From Marsupella aquatica (Eukaryota; Marchantiophyta), in NCBI GenBank assembly GCA_973895155.1, contig OZ316898.1, forward strand, positions 21,204,001-21,268,000: a stretch of 64,000 bases of DNA, in the 5' to 3' direction. Position numbers and translations under genes: made by a program. Shown in pieces: positions 44,284 through 55,610 of this stretch (positions are counted from its first letter, which is position 1; each line of letters starts with the position of its first letter). A model generated the notes under the pieces. It saw only the letters and a list, made by a program, of their open reading frames with translations, searched no databases and was not told the origin of the DNA.

Positions 44284-45571
44284 AGAGCACCCTAATCCAT
44301 CTGACGAGGCTGAGTGCTACCGAGTGTCAAGAGCCGAACGGAAGGAAGAGAAGCAGGAGGAGAAACGCAGGAAAAAGCAAGATACTACTCCGGTGTAGCC
44401 AGAAATAGACATACCCCCGGAGAAGGACGATGACTACCATCGGGATGACCTGAAGCTATTCTACCCCCGCATCAAAGAACTGGTAAAGAAACAGTTGGAG
44501 GCCTACGAAGCTCGGGAATACCAGAAGGCAATCGATAAGGACATCAAAGCAGCCGAGACCGCCCGGCGACAGGAGCAAGAAAAGCAAGAGGAAGTCAAGC
44601 AGCAGCCAAAGGAAGAAAAGAAGGAGGACTATGATATTAAGGAAGACGTGAAGAGTTTCCCGGTTACAGCGACGGTGGGGCAACTACTGTAGAACATCCC
44701 ATAGTACAGACGGCAACTAAGGGAGTTGCTCACGGGTCGCCAATAGAGGAGACTACCCCAAGTCGGGATCGCGGACTGCAACATGATATGCGAGGACCTG
44801 GGAGCACCGGACATCTTGATTGAAATTAATAATTGTACCATCAAGATGGTTCTCGTAGACGGAGGAGCGAGAGTCAACATCATGACTGAAGAAACATCAG
44901 TCAAGTTAGGATACCTCACGTATCAACCCACAGCCCGAGCTATCAGATTAGCAAACGGGGCAAGGGTCCTTCCATTGGGCACGCTCACACGGGTACTCAC
45001 TCTGGTAGGAAGGGTGGAGTTCTATCTCAACTTCCTAGTCATGAGGCCGGTTCAGCCCTCCTCTTATCCGGTCCTCCTAGGCAGGCCGTGGCTGTACGGT
45101 GGCTGTGTAGTCACGGATTGGGGAAAGAAGGAGCTACGGTTCGGGACACCCACAGTACGGGTATCATGGGCAATGGACGATTACCAGGGCAAAACTCCAC
45201 AGGGACCCGAGGAATATGATTTGGAGACCTCGGAGGAAGAGGAACTCAATATGATCGAACTCATCTCGTCCCTGTCCGAGGAAGATGTCTTCGGTGTTGA
45301 GGCAACCCGGGAAACACATCTCCTGAATTACCCGAAGGCTGCTATTGAGTCCACCCCAAGCACCTCTACTGCCTGGGCTGAGGAAACGCAAAAACGATTC
45401 ATCGATACGGAGGACACGGCTCCAGCTAAGCAGGGAGCCGATGCTGCTTCTACCAGTGCAGAGCCTCGTGACCATGAACCAGCTAAACAACCGCCCAAAG
45501 CCAAAACCCGAGGCCGAGACATAAGAAACGAGTCTCCTGGGATCCGTCCATCCCGCAATTGGAGGAAGTAA
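44284..45571 (+). pseudogene. element B spacer and aspartic protease
   Basis: It resumes the gag frame directly after the inserted A LTR. A charged Lys/Glu-rich spacer (to about 44650) has a TAG near 44396 and a few more stops near 44690-44745. The protease follows with MVLVDGGARVNIM, the active-site loop in the D-G-G form found in Tat-type plant elements, and PVLLGRPWLYG, the C-terminal strand. After an acidic linker the frame ends at TAA 45569-45571, overlapped by the RT frame. The change of frame near 45.5 kb may be a mutation or a frameshift site. Confidence 0.8.
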
Positions 45572-48508
45572 CTCCAATCCCAAAACCAATCCCGGTTCCA
45601 CCCATGTACGGAGGAGTTTGGTTAGCTGAACTTGATGCGAGCCTGGACCCGAGCTTGCGGAACCAGGTTGAAGTCATCAGGAAGGAGCACTACCGGAAGT
45701 ACACCATTGGGATGGATAAGTCTTTTAACCTGGGCCACGCTCTGACAAGGGAGGCGGAAAAATCTATCCAGGCTTTGCTCAAGGAATATGAAGATGTGTT
45801 TGCATGGAGTCATCACAATTTAACAGGAGTCTCCCCCGAGTTGGGAGAACACACGATCGATCTGAACCTAGGAGCCCATGCAGTACGGCAACGACAATGT
45901 CGCATGAACCCGAGGTACTCCATCTTAGTGAAGGAGGAAATTGATTGTCTCCTTGCCGCAGATATCATCTACCCGGTTATGGCCAGCGAATGGGTCTCTC
46001 CCATCGTCATTGTACCAAAAAAGGGAGGTACAGACGGAAAACCTAAGATCCGGATCTGTCAGGACTATCGTAAGCTGAACGACGCGACCCAAAAAGACCA
46101 TTACCCGTTACCATTCACGGACATGGTTCTAGATATGGTAGCCCGAAATGAAATTTATACATTCCTTGATGGGTATTTGGATTATAACCAAATCTGGATT
46201 CGCTTCTCGGATCAGCTCAAAACAACGTTCACTACAGAATGGGGGACTTTCGCATTTTGGAGAATGCCGTTCGGACTGTGTAACGCTCCGGCCATGTTTC
46301 AGCGACTCATGATGAATATCTTCCACGATTTCCTACGGGAATTTCTGGAGATATTTATCGACGATTTTGCCATCTTTGGAACCGTCGCCATGCACCCCGA
46401 ACACCTAAGGCGTACGTTGCAACGATGCCGAGAGGTTAACCTCAAACTACATCCCGCCAAATGCTTTTTTGGGGTAGAGGAGGGAGTGTTACTCGGGCAT
46501 CGTGTGTCCAAATGGGGTATCGAGGTGGACCAAGAGAAGGTCGCGGCCTGGATGGCGATGGTGTTTCCCGTGGATCAAAAAGTGGTACGATCCTTCTTGG
46601 GCTGTGTAGGGTACTACCGCCGGTTCATTAAAGACTGCTAAAATTGCGTTGCCCTTAATTGAGATGATGAAGAAGGACGCGGTGATCGAGGAGACACCCC
46701 GAAGATGGATTGCTTTCGAAGAACTCCGTAAACGACTCACCACCGCACCTATCATGGTCACTCCAGACTGGAATAAGGAGTTCCACGTGTATGTCGATGT
46801 GTCAGGGTTCTGTATTGGGTCCGTACTTAGTCAGCTAGATGAGGATGGACGTGATCACCCCATCTATTTTGCTAGCCGTCAACTATTTGCAGCCAAAAAG
46901 AATTATTCCCCCACTGATTGAGAAGCTCTGGGAATAATCTACTCGTGTAAAAAGTTCCGACACTATCTGCTCGGCTACAAGGTCATATTCCACACGGATC
47001 ATGATAGCCTGAAGTACATGGTCAACAAAGCGGACGTGACGGGACGGATAGCCCGGTGGGTGCTACTTCTCCAGGAATTTAACTACGAAGTTTGGGTTCG
47101 GCTAGGAAAGATACACCTCAACACCAATTTCTTTTCAAGGCTAGACGGCGTACCAGTCGATCAGCCAATTAATGATATTTTTCCGGATGAGGATTTGTTC
47201 CACGTAAGGGCGGGGACGACAACGTGGTATGGTTCAATAATCACCTTCCTCTTAATGGGCCGCATCCCTGACAGCATCAATCAGGAAGCTGCCACTGTGT
47301 TTTTAAGGAAAGCCGGGCCTTATGTCATGATACAGGGCCACCTACATAAGGAAGGAGCTAATGGGAAAGTACAACGCTGCTTAGAGTATAAGGAAACGCT
47401 TATCGTGATGCGGGCCCTACATGAAGAAGAAGCGGGAGGCCATTTCGCGGCTATCACGACATCCCGAAAGATTCTGGACTCGGGATATTGGTGGCCTACG
47501 TTGCATCGGGATGTACAACGCTTCATCAAAGGGTGTGACCTGTGTCAGCGGGCTGGGGCCCCGAGACGAGCTCATCATCACCCTCTCACGTCCGTGCTTC
47601 CATTAGCACAGTTTGAAAAGTGGGGTATTGATTATATCGGGCCGTTTACTCCCGTTACCCGAAGGCAAAGATGCAGGTACATCCTGCTGGCTATAGATTA
47701 CTCCACCAAGTGGGTAGAAGTGCGGGCTATGGTAAAGGACGACGCCGCAACCAGCGCCAGGTTCTTATATGAACAGATTTCCACCCGGTTTGGACCGCCC
47801 TTAGAGTTGGTAAGCGACCGTGGAACACACTTCCTCAATGACACTATAGCCCAGCTTACGGAGCGTTACCTAGTCAAGCACCGCAAGACTACCCCTAAAG
47901 CCAACAGGATGGCAAAGAGAGCCAATGGTATCATTGGGAAGATCCTCAACAAAATTGTAGCTGCGCACAAAACGGATTGGGATGATAAGTTGTACGCAGC
48001 GGTGTACTCGTATAATTTAGCTTACAAAACTACTACGAGTCGCAGCCTGTACTTTCTCGTGTTCGGACAACATTCGTTGGTGCCCGTCGAGTTTGAAGTA
48101 CGCACTCCACGGGTCAGCATTCGGGATCGCTTGCCCGAACCTGAAAGTTTGTCAGACCGAGCCTATCAGATTGAAGCCTTAGAAGAAGCACGGCTACTAG
48201 CATCTCGACATGCCGTACACCAGCAAGAAACTTCTAAGAAGCAGCACGACAAAGGACTACGGAAGGCTGATGTCGTGACAGGCGATCTGGTCCTTCTGTA
48301 CAATAGTAGGTACATGCAGTTTCCAGGGAAGCTTCATACTCATTGGTTAGGGCCCTTCCTAGTCAATCAGATCTACCCTAACGGATCTTTGGAGCTTGCG
48401 ACGTACGCCGGCGATTTACCCCCCACGCAAGTCAGTTACGATCGTGTAAAGAAGTATCACCATCAAGACGACAACGCCAAAAGTGATGTTCGCGAGGACG
48501 CTTCATAG
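45559..48508 (+). pseudogene. element B RT, RNase H and integrase
   Basis: RT (about 45590-46500) with F-I-D-D-F at about 46360. A one-base insertion near 46636 shifts the frame, and TGA at 46919-46921 follows in RNase H (VYVDVSGFCIGSVLSQ). Integrase (about 47300-48480) has the HHCC zinc region GHFAAITTSRKI...CDLCQ, Asp in WGIDYIGP and Asp in ELVSDRG. The third catalytic residue, Glu in the I-E-R-A-N-G of element A, is Lys here (M-A-K-R-A-N-G), next to a 9-base deletion. This copy's integrase should therefore be dead even without stops. The stop at 48506-48508 lies just before the polypurine tract. Confidence 0.9.
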
Positions 48509-48510
48509 TT

Positions 48511-48523
48511 AAGCAGGGAGCTA
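48511..48523 (+). other. polypurine tract of element B
   Basis: AAGCAGGGAGCTA directly before the 3' LTR start TGTGACGCC at 48524. Confidence 0.75.
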
Positions 48524-48990
48524 TGTGACGCCGCCGATACGGCGAGTAATGAGTAATTCAGTCTAGACCGCGCTTAGCACGCGCGTTAGGGGTATCTTAG
48601 ACCGCTATTATTAGCATAACGACAGTATTTAGGTAACCATTATGAGTAGGAAATCATTAGTCAATAAGGGGAATTCATGTTCGGACTGGCAGCGTGTCGC
48701 CACTCGCATGCCCGGGTTGCGAGCGTGGAGAGGCCCCTCCCTCGGGTCCGTATAACGAACTTAGGGAAGTGGCCACTGACACGCGCTGACTCAAACTGAC
48801 GGAGTGGCCGGTACACTACAAGCGTGAACGGTTCAGCCCATAGGCAAGGAGGAGACGTCGGGCGATCGACAAGCCCTCAAGGTATAAAAAGGGAGCCGAC
48901 CCTTTGTAGTGCACCAGTCCATCAGTCCACGCGCTAGCTTCAACCCCAGCTCTCTCGTTCTCTCTTAGTCGCCACTGCTATCTCCTCTGA

Positions 48991-51636
48991 ATGTCGCACA
49001 TGATTCTCTCCAGTTCGGCCATTCAATTCTGGACTCAGTTCCTATCTACCGGAAGACACTTGGCCGACTCATTGAAACACGCCAACCCGCGCCGATACAA
49101 AATCAAACGCGAGTACGAGAGAGCCATCCGCCTAGCAAGATGACACCACTATATCCTTAACTTTGACTACCCGTCTCAGAGCGAGCTCTACCGACCAGCA
49201 GAGGTATCTAGGTACTTCTTCAACGGAGACAAATATATCGGTTTCTGGGAAGCATTGCTTCGGCTTCCGGATGAGGTCTTCAATATCCCGGGTACGATCG
49301 ACTTGCAACGACATCACTTCAACCAAATCCCTGCTCAGGTTCGGGCTATCATCAACAGTGAGTCCAGCACTACCCGTTTGACAAGGCCATCTGCACTTGC
49401 TTCAAAGAACTTCTACCAGCACCTATAGAGCTTCATGGGAACTAGACCCTCAACCGCCAGCGCCGGCCTAGTCGACCCCATACCCATACCCGCACCAATG
49501 CAGACTCAGGCTCAGCTTTAGTCTCAGCCTCAGCCTCAGCCTCAGCCTAGCCAACCCCCACCGCCGATCGCCCCGCCTGTACGAGTACGCTCCGTCATCA
49601 ATGTTGTGGACCTTAGCGACGACGACAAGGCTACCCCACCCTTGCTCAGGCGGCCCAGAGGAGCAAACACTCAGGGGGCCAATACTACATCGTCCCCTCC
49701 CCATGCTTGGACCCAAGGAGCGGCTCCAGCAGACAACACGGTGACCATGGCCGCCCCGGGCCCAATACTAACGGCGGTAGCACTACCTATGCCCGATCGA
49801 GAGGATGGGGAGGTGTCACCCTCCCCAAGCCAGTCACGGGGGAAGAAGAGGAAGGAACCCGCCGCTGCATCCGGGTTACCATTGGCCACGGTAGCCGCGG
49901 CCAAGGTGACAATGCACCGAATGGGGGAAAACATGCATAAAAACATCCTCCATCCCAAGCATGCGGTGTACCTGAAGACTCAAGGATTCGAGCACCTCGC
50001 TTCTCTCCCCTAGAACACTTGCACGTACTACGGGGAGGACATGACGGAATTCGTCAAGAATTATGATGACGCACGTCAACATACTCGGCTGCGGGGAAGG
50101 AATATGTCCCTCGTGGAAGAACGGCTCAAGATGATCTTTGAGTTACCCGAAGGTGACCACCGAGTCAAATCACGGGCTCTCGGGGGTAAGGGAGCCAAGT
50201 ACCAATCCTCCAGTTTTCCCTCCGAGGGAGCAGTGGACAACGGGTTCGTGATGAGGACCTGCCTCATCCCCAAGATAGCTGAGCGACTGGAGTTCCAAAG
50301 ATACCCCCTCCACATGATGGAACCCCGGGGGGAGATCTCCGCTGCCCAGGTTATCCATGTCGAGAACTATTGACCTAGGAAGTGGGCGTCGTACTTTGCT
50401 AAAACATTCCATGAAGAGATGGAGCGGCAAAGAAAGACGCTATACATTGGCGGGAAGGCGTATTTTGCTAGCCACATCGAGATCATTCTCAAGTGGTACG
50501 CTCAGTTTGATCGACGAACCCTTCCCCATGTCAACGTTACAAACCTGGTCCCAACTAGGTGGGTTTTCCCAGCCTTGGAGAGACGGCCCCAACCCGAGGC
50601 CCAAAGTCCAGCAGACACGCAGGCTTCACCCACCCCACCTCCACAAGTAGCTATAGTCGTGACCGAGGAGGTACCGGATGGGTCGGTAATCGCAACCGTA
50701 GATGCGATCCAACAGGCCGGGCCAAGTACAGAAGTCGGTACAACGGAGGCCTTACTCGAGCCCGGGTCTCCCAAAGACCCACCGGTGGCTATTCCAAAGA
50801 ACCAAACATTGCTGCAAGAGGACACTCCAACCCCTTCCAACACTACGTCCCCAGGGCTAGATGTCACTGCCCCGGCCCCCGCGTGTGTTGACGTTTGCCC
50901 ATGCCCAACTCCGGACAGGCACAACCTAGAATACCCGGAACTCTTCGTACCGGGCACATTTCTGAACGGGCTTCTGGGAGATTTCTCTCATCAAAATGCC
51001 CGGGATACCAGGGAGTTCATGGCCCGGAAGGTAGCCTGTTTCTTCAATCAGGAGTTGGTTGCCGCAATAAAGGCAGGTCGGGCCCAGTCAGAGGCCCTTC
51101 AGAGGATAGAGCGGTACCGAGGAGTCCGTATACTTAAAGAACAAAGTTGCAGCTCAAGAGGCTGAGCTTTTGCAACTACGACCCAAAGTTGCAACCGCCG
51201 ATGAGTTGTTAGCGAAGGCGCACGACCTTACCGCCCTAGCCGAACAGGCCAAAGCCGGGAAGGAAGCCGAGATTGCACGACTCCGAAACCAGATTGACAG
51301 TTTGAAGAATCAAACTGTCATCTGGCAGAAAGACCTGGAGGAGGTCGAAGAACGGGCCCAACGGGACACTGCGGAGATAGCCACGCTACAGGCCGAAGTG
51401 GCACGGCTCCAAACTGAAGCCGAGAAGCAGGACCAGCTGGTGGGCAAGCTGACGAGCAACGCCTAGCAACTGGAGGAGGCATGCCAGGAGGCAGCGGAGG
51501 AGACGGACGCGGCAAAGCAAGAGAACAAATCTCTGCTGGACCAGGTCCAGCTCCTCAAGGCGGACAATGACAGACTTGTAAGCAGCGGGATGGCCGCTCC
51601 CACTCGAGCGGCTTTGGCAAGCGTGCCAGGCATTAG
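48991..51636 (+). pseudogene. LTR-encoded protein of element B, 3' LTR copy
   Basis: ATG at 48991; here the first 30 codons run in frame into H-L-A-D-S-L-K-H, while the 5' copy has an extra base. Stops include TGA near 49141, TAG near 49425 and 49519, TAG 50011-50013 (Trp in the other copy), the shared TGA 50371-50373 and TAG 51464-51466 (CAG in the other copy), plus a one-base deletion near 51118. Because TGA 50371-50373 is in both LTRs, it predates insertion of this element, so the parent already had a split ORF or reads through it. Domains as in the 5' copy. Confidence 0.75.
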
Positions 51637-52346
51637 CGGCGGAGTACGAATAGAACAGGGTTAGGAATAGCTAAATCAGGCTATGGGGACAGGAACCTAC
51701 CTTAGTTAGAGGAGCATTGCCATGTTGTCCAGCCTGCGTAGGTTAGGATCTTCTAATAAGACACAGCTGTTTTTCAGCTTGACAGTCAGATTAGTTAGGA
51801 CGTAAGTCAGCAAATCTTCAGGCCGGAGGACACTCCGTTCCTTGGCCCTTAGTATTTAGTGCACCCCTCGGTAGAGGCAGGGGGGTTTTAGTCTCAGAGT
51901 CGGACATCCATGGTATGTGCGGGGAGTCTTGGCCTCTGGGAGTGAAAGGGTACCAAGGGGAGGGGGTAGGACTAAGCTCGTCGGGCAAGTGCGGAGCCGG
52001 GCTCCATTGTAGTGTACACCCTCGGCCTTGAACCTGTTCATTCCGGAGTTGTTGGGTCAACCAAGTGTACGCATATGTCCCCTGTGTAGTAAAATCCTTT
52101 CCCATTATTTCCTTCGTGTAAATTGAGATTGTATGCTTGTGCGCGTGTATGTGTGTGTGAATCTCGTGTATAGGTGACAACGCCGGGCTGAACGCACTAC
52201 CTGAGTCATGCACAGGATGCAACTTGCGGGTATGTGGTTGCAAGCACGGGTTGAGGACCTGTATCATTGAATCCGGATCAAGGGCGGACAGCACGAAGGC
52301 TTAGAAGTCCTTAAGCCGGGGTCGGTCCTGCTATCGACTAAGGTAC

Positions 52347-52362
52347 GTTCCGGCGGCGGAAC
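52347..52362 (+). repeat. shared LTR hairpin, B 3' LTR
   Basis: GTTCCG-GCGG-CGGAAC, identical to the 5' LTR copy. Confidence 0.8.
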
Positions 52363-52537
52363 ACAAACCATACCTAGGAGGTGTCCGTATCTCACAGTAG
52401 GCGCACTTAGCGCTAGTTTACGTGAATTAGGTGCATTACGTTCTTCCCTCCCTGCCCAAACCCTCATATTTACGAAGGTTGTGCCCATTTAAAGCTAAAG
52501 CCCGAGTTAAGGCCAAGGCTGATGACGTGACATAGGG

Positions 52538-53233
52538 CTTCCCTTGTATTCCTCTCCTGGTCTTCCATTAGGTATGTTTGGATTTTGCCACCAAAATGAT
52601 CCCCAATTGGCTTGGTTACGCCGCTAAGATCTCTCTCAGCTCGACACATCCAACTCTCACTCCCTTGCTATTTCCCTTCCGTTGATGTGGGCACTCTTCA
52701 CACAAGTTAATGCGACACACAAATAGCAAAATGACTCCTTCTGTCTGCGTTATACCATGCACTTGCCATACAAACAGTACATCTCATACACAAGCTCTGC
52801 GAACTAAGCCGTGAGGCCAACTCTATTCAGTTCTTAGGCATGAGGAAACATGAATATACACAAGGGTCACTGTATAACTAACCGAGAGCTTCTCTTACTA
52901 CTTGATCCCAGCCCTGCTGGTGCAACTAAAAACTTGCTAAAGAAGAGGCCTTGGACTCCTCGCTGCCCAGGTATTTATCCTGGCAGTGGATCTGTCCAGA
53001 ACTTTGCTGCGTAAGCTTAATCTATCCTACCTGTAATCTACCTAACTATACAGCGAGGCAGGAGCACAAGTGTTGCTCCTACCAGTGGATCCGCCATCCC
53101 ACTAATCTAAGTGTCAGGGCCGTCTCCTGGTCTTGATCCTAATCCTAAACTTGGAGATCTGAGCCCGCCCTGCCCACTCACGCCTCCGACCTCCACGTCC
53201 GCCCTTCCTAAAAGGAACGACGCCCTTGCACCG
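52538..53233 (-). other. terminal noncoding part of the outer A LTR
   Basis: Continuation of the outer minus-strand A LTR to the right of element B. It matches 35215-35731 and the noncoding 39459-40150 region of the plus-strand copy on the opposite strand. No coding frame. Confidence 0.8.
52582..52597 (-). repeat. shared LTR hairpin, outer A copy, five transitions
   Basis: ATTTTG-CCAC-CAAAAT: four stem bases and one loop base changed relative to the other A copies, yet all six pairs are kept. Confidence 0.75.
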
Positions 53234-55610
53234 TCACGACACCGGTGGTGGATCCTCAATGGACGCCCCCAATGCTTCCACCGCAGCCACTGCCGTCGGT
53301 CCGTCCTCTGACAGATTACCTGCCCCGGAATGAGTCAACTCTTCATCGGCTTGACTGGGTCCACCCTCGGCTTCGGCCTCAGCATCGGTCACGGCCTTTG
53401 ATACTGCTTTGGCGTCCCCGGCATGTTCTAGTGGAGGATCCGGTACCTCGGCTTCATCAATAGCTGTCCCGGCCTCGGGCCTGCCATCTATACCTTCTTC
53501 AACAGGTGGATCTACTGCCGTGGCCATGCCAGTAGTTGGTGCCGGGTTGACCTCCTGGGTCACAACCGCTTAGTAAGCCGTATAACTCCCAGACCCAGAA
53601 GGTTTCCGCTTCTTCTTCTTCCCTGTTTTGGTAGCTGGTCCCTTCCCTTTGCTACCTACCTCTAGCACCGGGGCTTGTGTCTCGGCTTGTCCTTTGGCCA
53701 GTACCCCTCCTGGTAACGGAGTTCCCACAATTGGATTTGGACCAGATGAAGCTAAGCACTTAAATACTGCGGCCTGTTTCTTCAGCCGCTCCGTTTGGTT
53801 GTCGGCCCGTTGCTGTAAGTTCTCCATCTTCCTGGTGGTTTCCTCCAACTCCTCTTAGGCTTCCTCCCGGTCCTTTCGTCCCTCCTACAGCTCCTTTCTG
53901 GCTTCCTCCAATTCCAATTTTAAGGTAGCCCTCTCCTCCTGGGTTGCTCTTAGCTCCCTGTCGAGCTTTGCTACGACCTCAGACTCCATCTTATTCATCT
54001 TGGCATAAGTCTGGTCGAGCTGGTTGTCCTTCTCACACAGGTCGGCCTTGAAGCTGGCCGTCAGGGATGCAAGCTCCTATTGTAGCGCAATAATCCCTTG
54101 ATAGGATTTCCCTAACTCGGCCTCCTTGTGCTCAAGGGCTCCGCGGATATCCTTGAGCTCTCCTTTCAATGCCCTCTCCCTTCTCTGAGTCTCCGCCATG
54201 GCCCGGTTGTTGGCGGTTATGTGGGCCTCCTCTGCGTCCTTTAGCTCATGCTTCCACTTCTCCCTGTCCTTGACCGCGCCGGCCAACTCTCCTTGGGTCC
54301 GAGTCAGTTTATCTTTGATAATCTGATTGCCAGACTGAGCGGCATCCAATTGTCCTTGCATGATGTTTAGCTCATGCCGCTTAATCCGCAACTCATCTTG
54401 GGCTTTCTTGGCCGCCTGCAGGTCTTCCACCTCGGCTTCCATCTCCCTAAGCCGCTCGATGACCTTGTCCTTCTTGCTTCTCTCCAAAGCCACCGCTTCT
54501 TCTAATCGGTGCTTCTCCAACAACTCCCTCTGGAAAAAGGGTCCCTGCTCCAACTCCTCCCCAAAGATGCTCAGCGAAAGATCCCCACACATTTCCCCAT
54601 ACTGCATGGCTCTATCTTTAGCATAGGTGGAGTAAGTAGAAGTCATCGGCATCAACCACCACGGCCTCTGTTCCCAAGCCGCCTTGCGGATTTCTTCTAT
54701 GGTGGCAAGAGGGTTGCTTCTTTTTTTGGCAAGCCGCCTGATGTCCTCCGTCCAATCTCCTCCTGGTAAATCTTTCTCCCGTGCCAGGGCTGCTTTCTCT
54801 TCCTCCCTAAATCGCTCCTGAAACTCTTGTGCCGTCTGCTTTATGCCATCAAAGCTTGGGGGAGCAACCTCTGGTGGGGGAGACTCGGGGCTATTTTGCT
54901 GGGTGGGGTCCCCTCAAACTACTTATGGAAGCGTGGGGATAAACCGGCCACATGTCCTTACTCCTGGAACATGATGATCCGACCCATAGCCGGAGTTATC
55001 ATTGCTGTAGTCCTCCACCGCCTCCTCCACTGCTTGGACTCTTGGCTTCCCCCTCTGTTCCCCTGGTCCTGCCGTGAAAACTACCTCATAGATCACGGGC
55101 TCTGGTTCCTCCTCTGGTTTCCAAGCTGTCCTCTCCCTCTGCTTTCCGTGGGAAGGAGCCTTAGGCTGCTCTGCCTCCGATTCGGGGCTTGAGGCTCCCA
55201 CATACATTCAAACTCCCGGCTTGTGTTCCGGCCTCCTTCTCTCCTTGGCTCCGATAAAGGGGTTTTCCCTCCTGATTTGGCTTAGGCCGGCCTCTGGGGC
55301 AGTGTCTTGTACCGGTGCTGTTGTCGTTGTCGGTGCCGTTCTCTCCTTCTCCAGCAATTTCAGCAGATTCTGCATGCCTGATTGCTGCATCGGCAACTCT
55401 TCTTTCCTTGGCCGAAACACCTGCTCGATTGTAGGATTGGCAGGCTGGTTGGGTTCTTCTATTGCCGGCCTCTGCTCCGGAACCTCCTCCAGTGCCCTTG
55501 CCGATAGGGGAAGTACTGGGGCAAAGATTTGACTTCAGGCATACCGGCACAATAGTGGCATGTGATAGCCAAGCTGGGACACGCTTCCCACGCCAATCAC
55601 CTGCTGTTCC

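Larger units (their letters stand above)
29150..52532 (+). mobile_element. full-length Ty3/gypsy element B with 4.0 kb LTRs
   Basis: 5' LTR 29150-33151, 3' LTR 48524-52532, both TGTGACGC...TGACA. The TSD is TAGGC (29145-29149) and TAGGG (52533-52537), one mismatch, and lies in A LTR sequence that is continuous once B is removed. Internal parts in order are a primer-binding site candidate, gag with zinc knuckles, protease, RT, RNase H, integrase and polypurine tract. A nested pair of A LTRs (34981-44278) splits gag from protease. Without this insert B is about 14.1 kb. The order RT-RNase H-integrase defines Ty3/gypsy; the large size and the protease form D-G-G suggest a Tat/Ogre-like lineage. 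It is inactive because of stops, frame changes and an integrase active-site change. Confidence 0.9.
48524..52532 (+). repeat. 3' LTR of element B (4009 bp)
   Basis: Same structure as 29150-33151: TATA box at 48883-48891, LTR ORF, hairpin at 52347-52362, end at ...GTGACA. The noncoding end part is 51637-52532. Confidence 0.9.
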
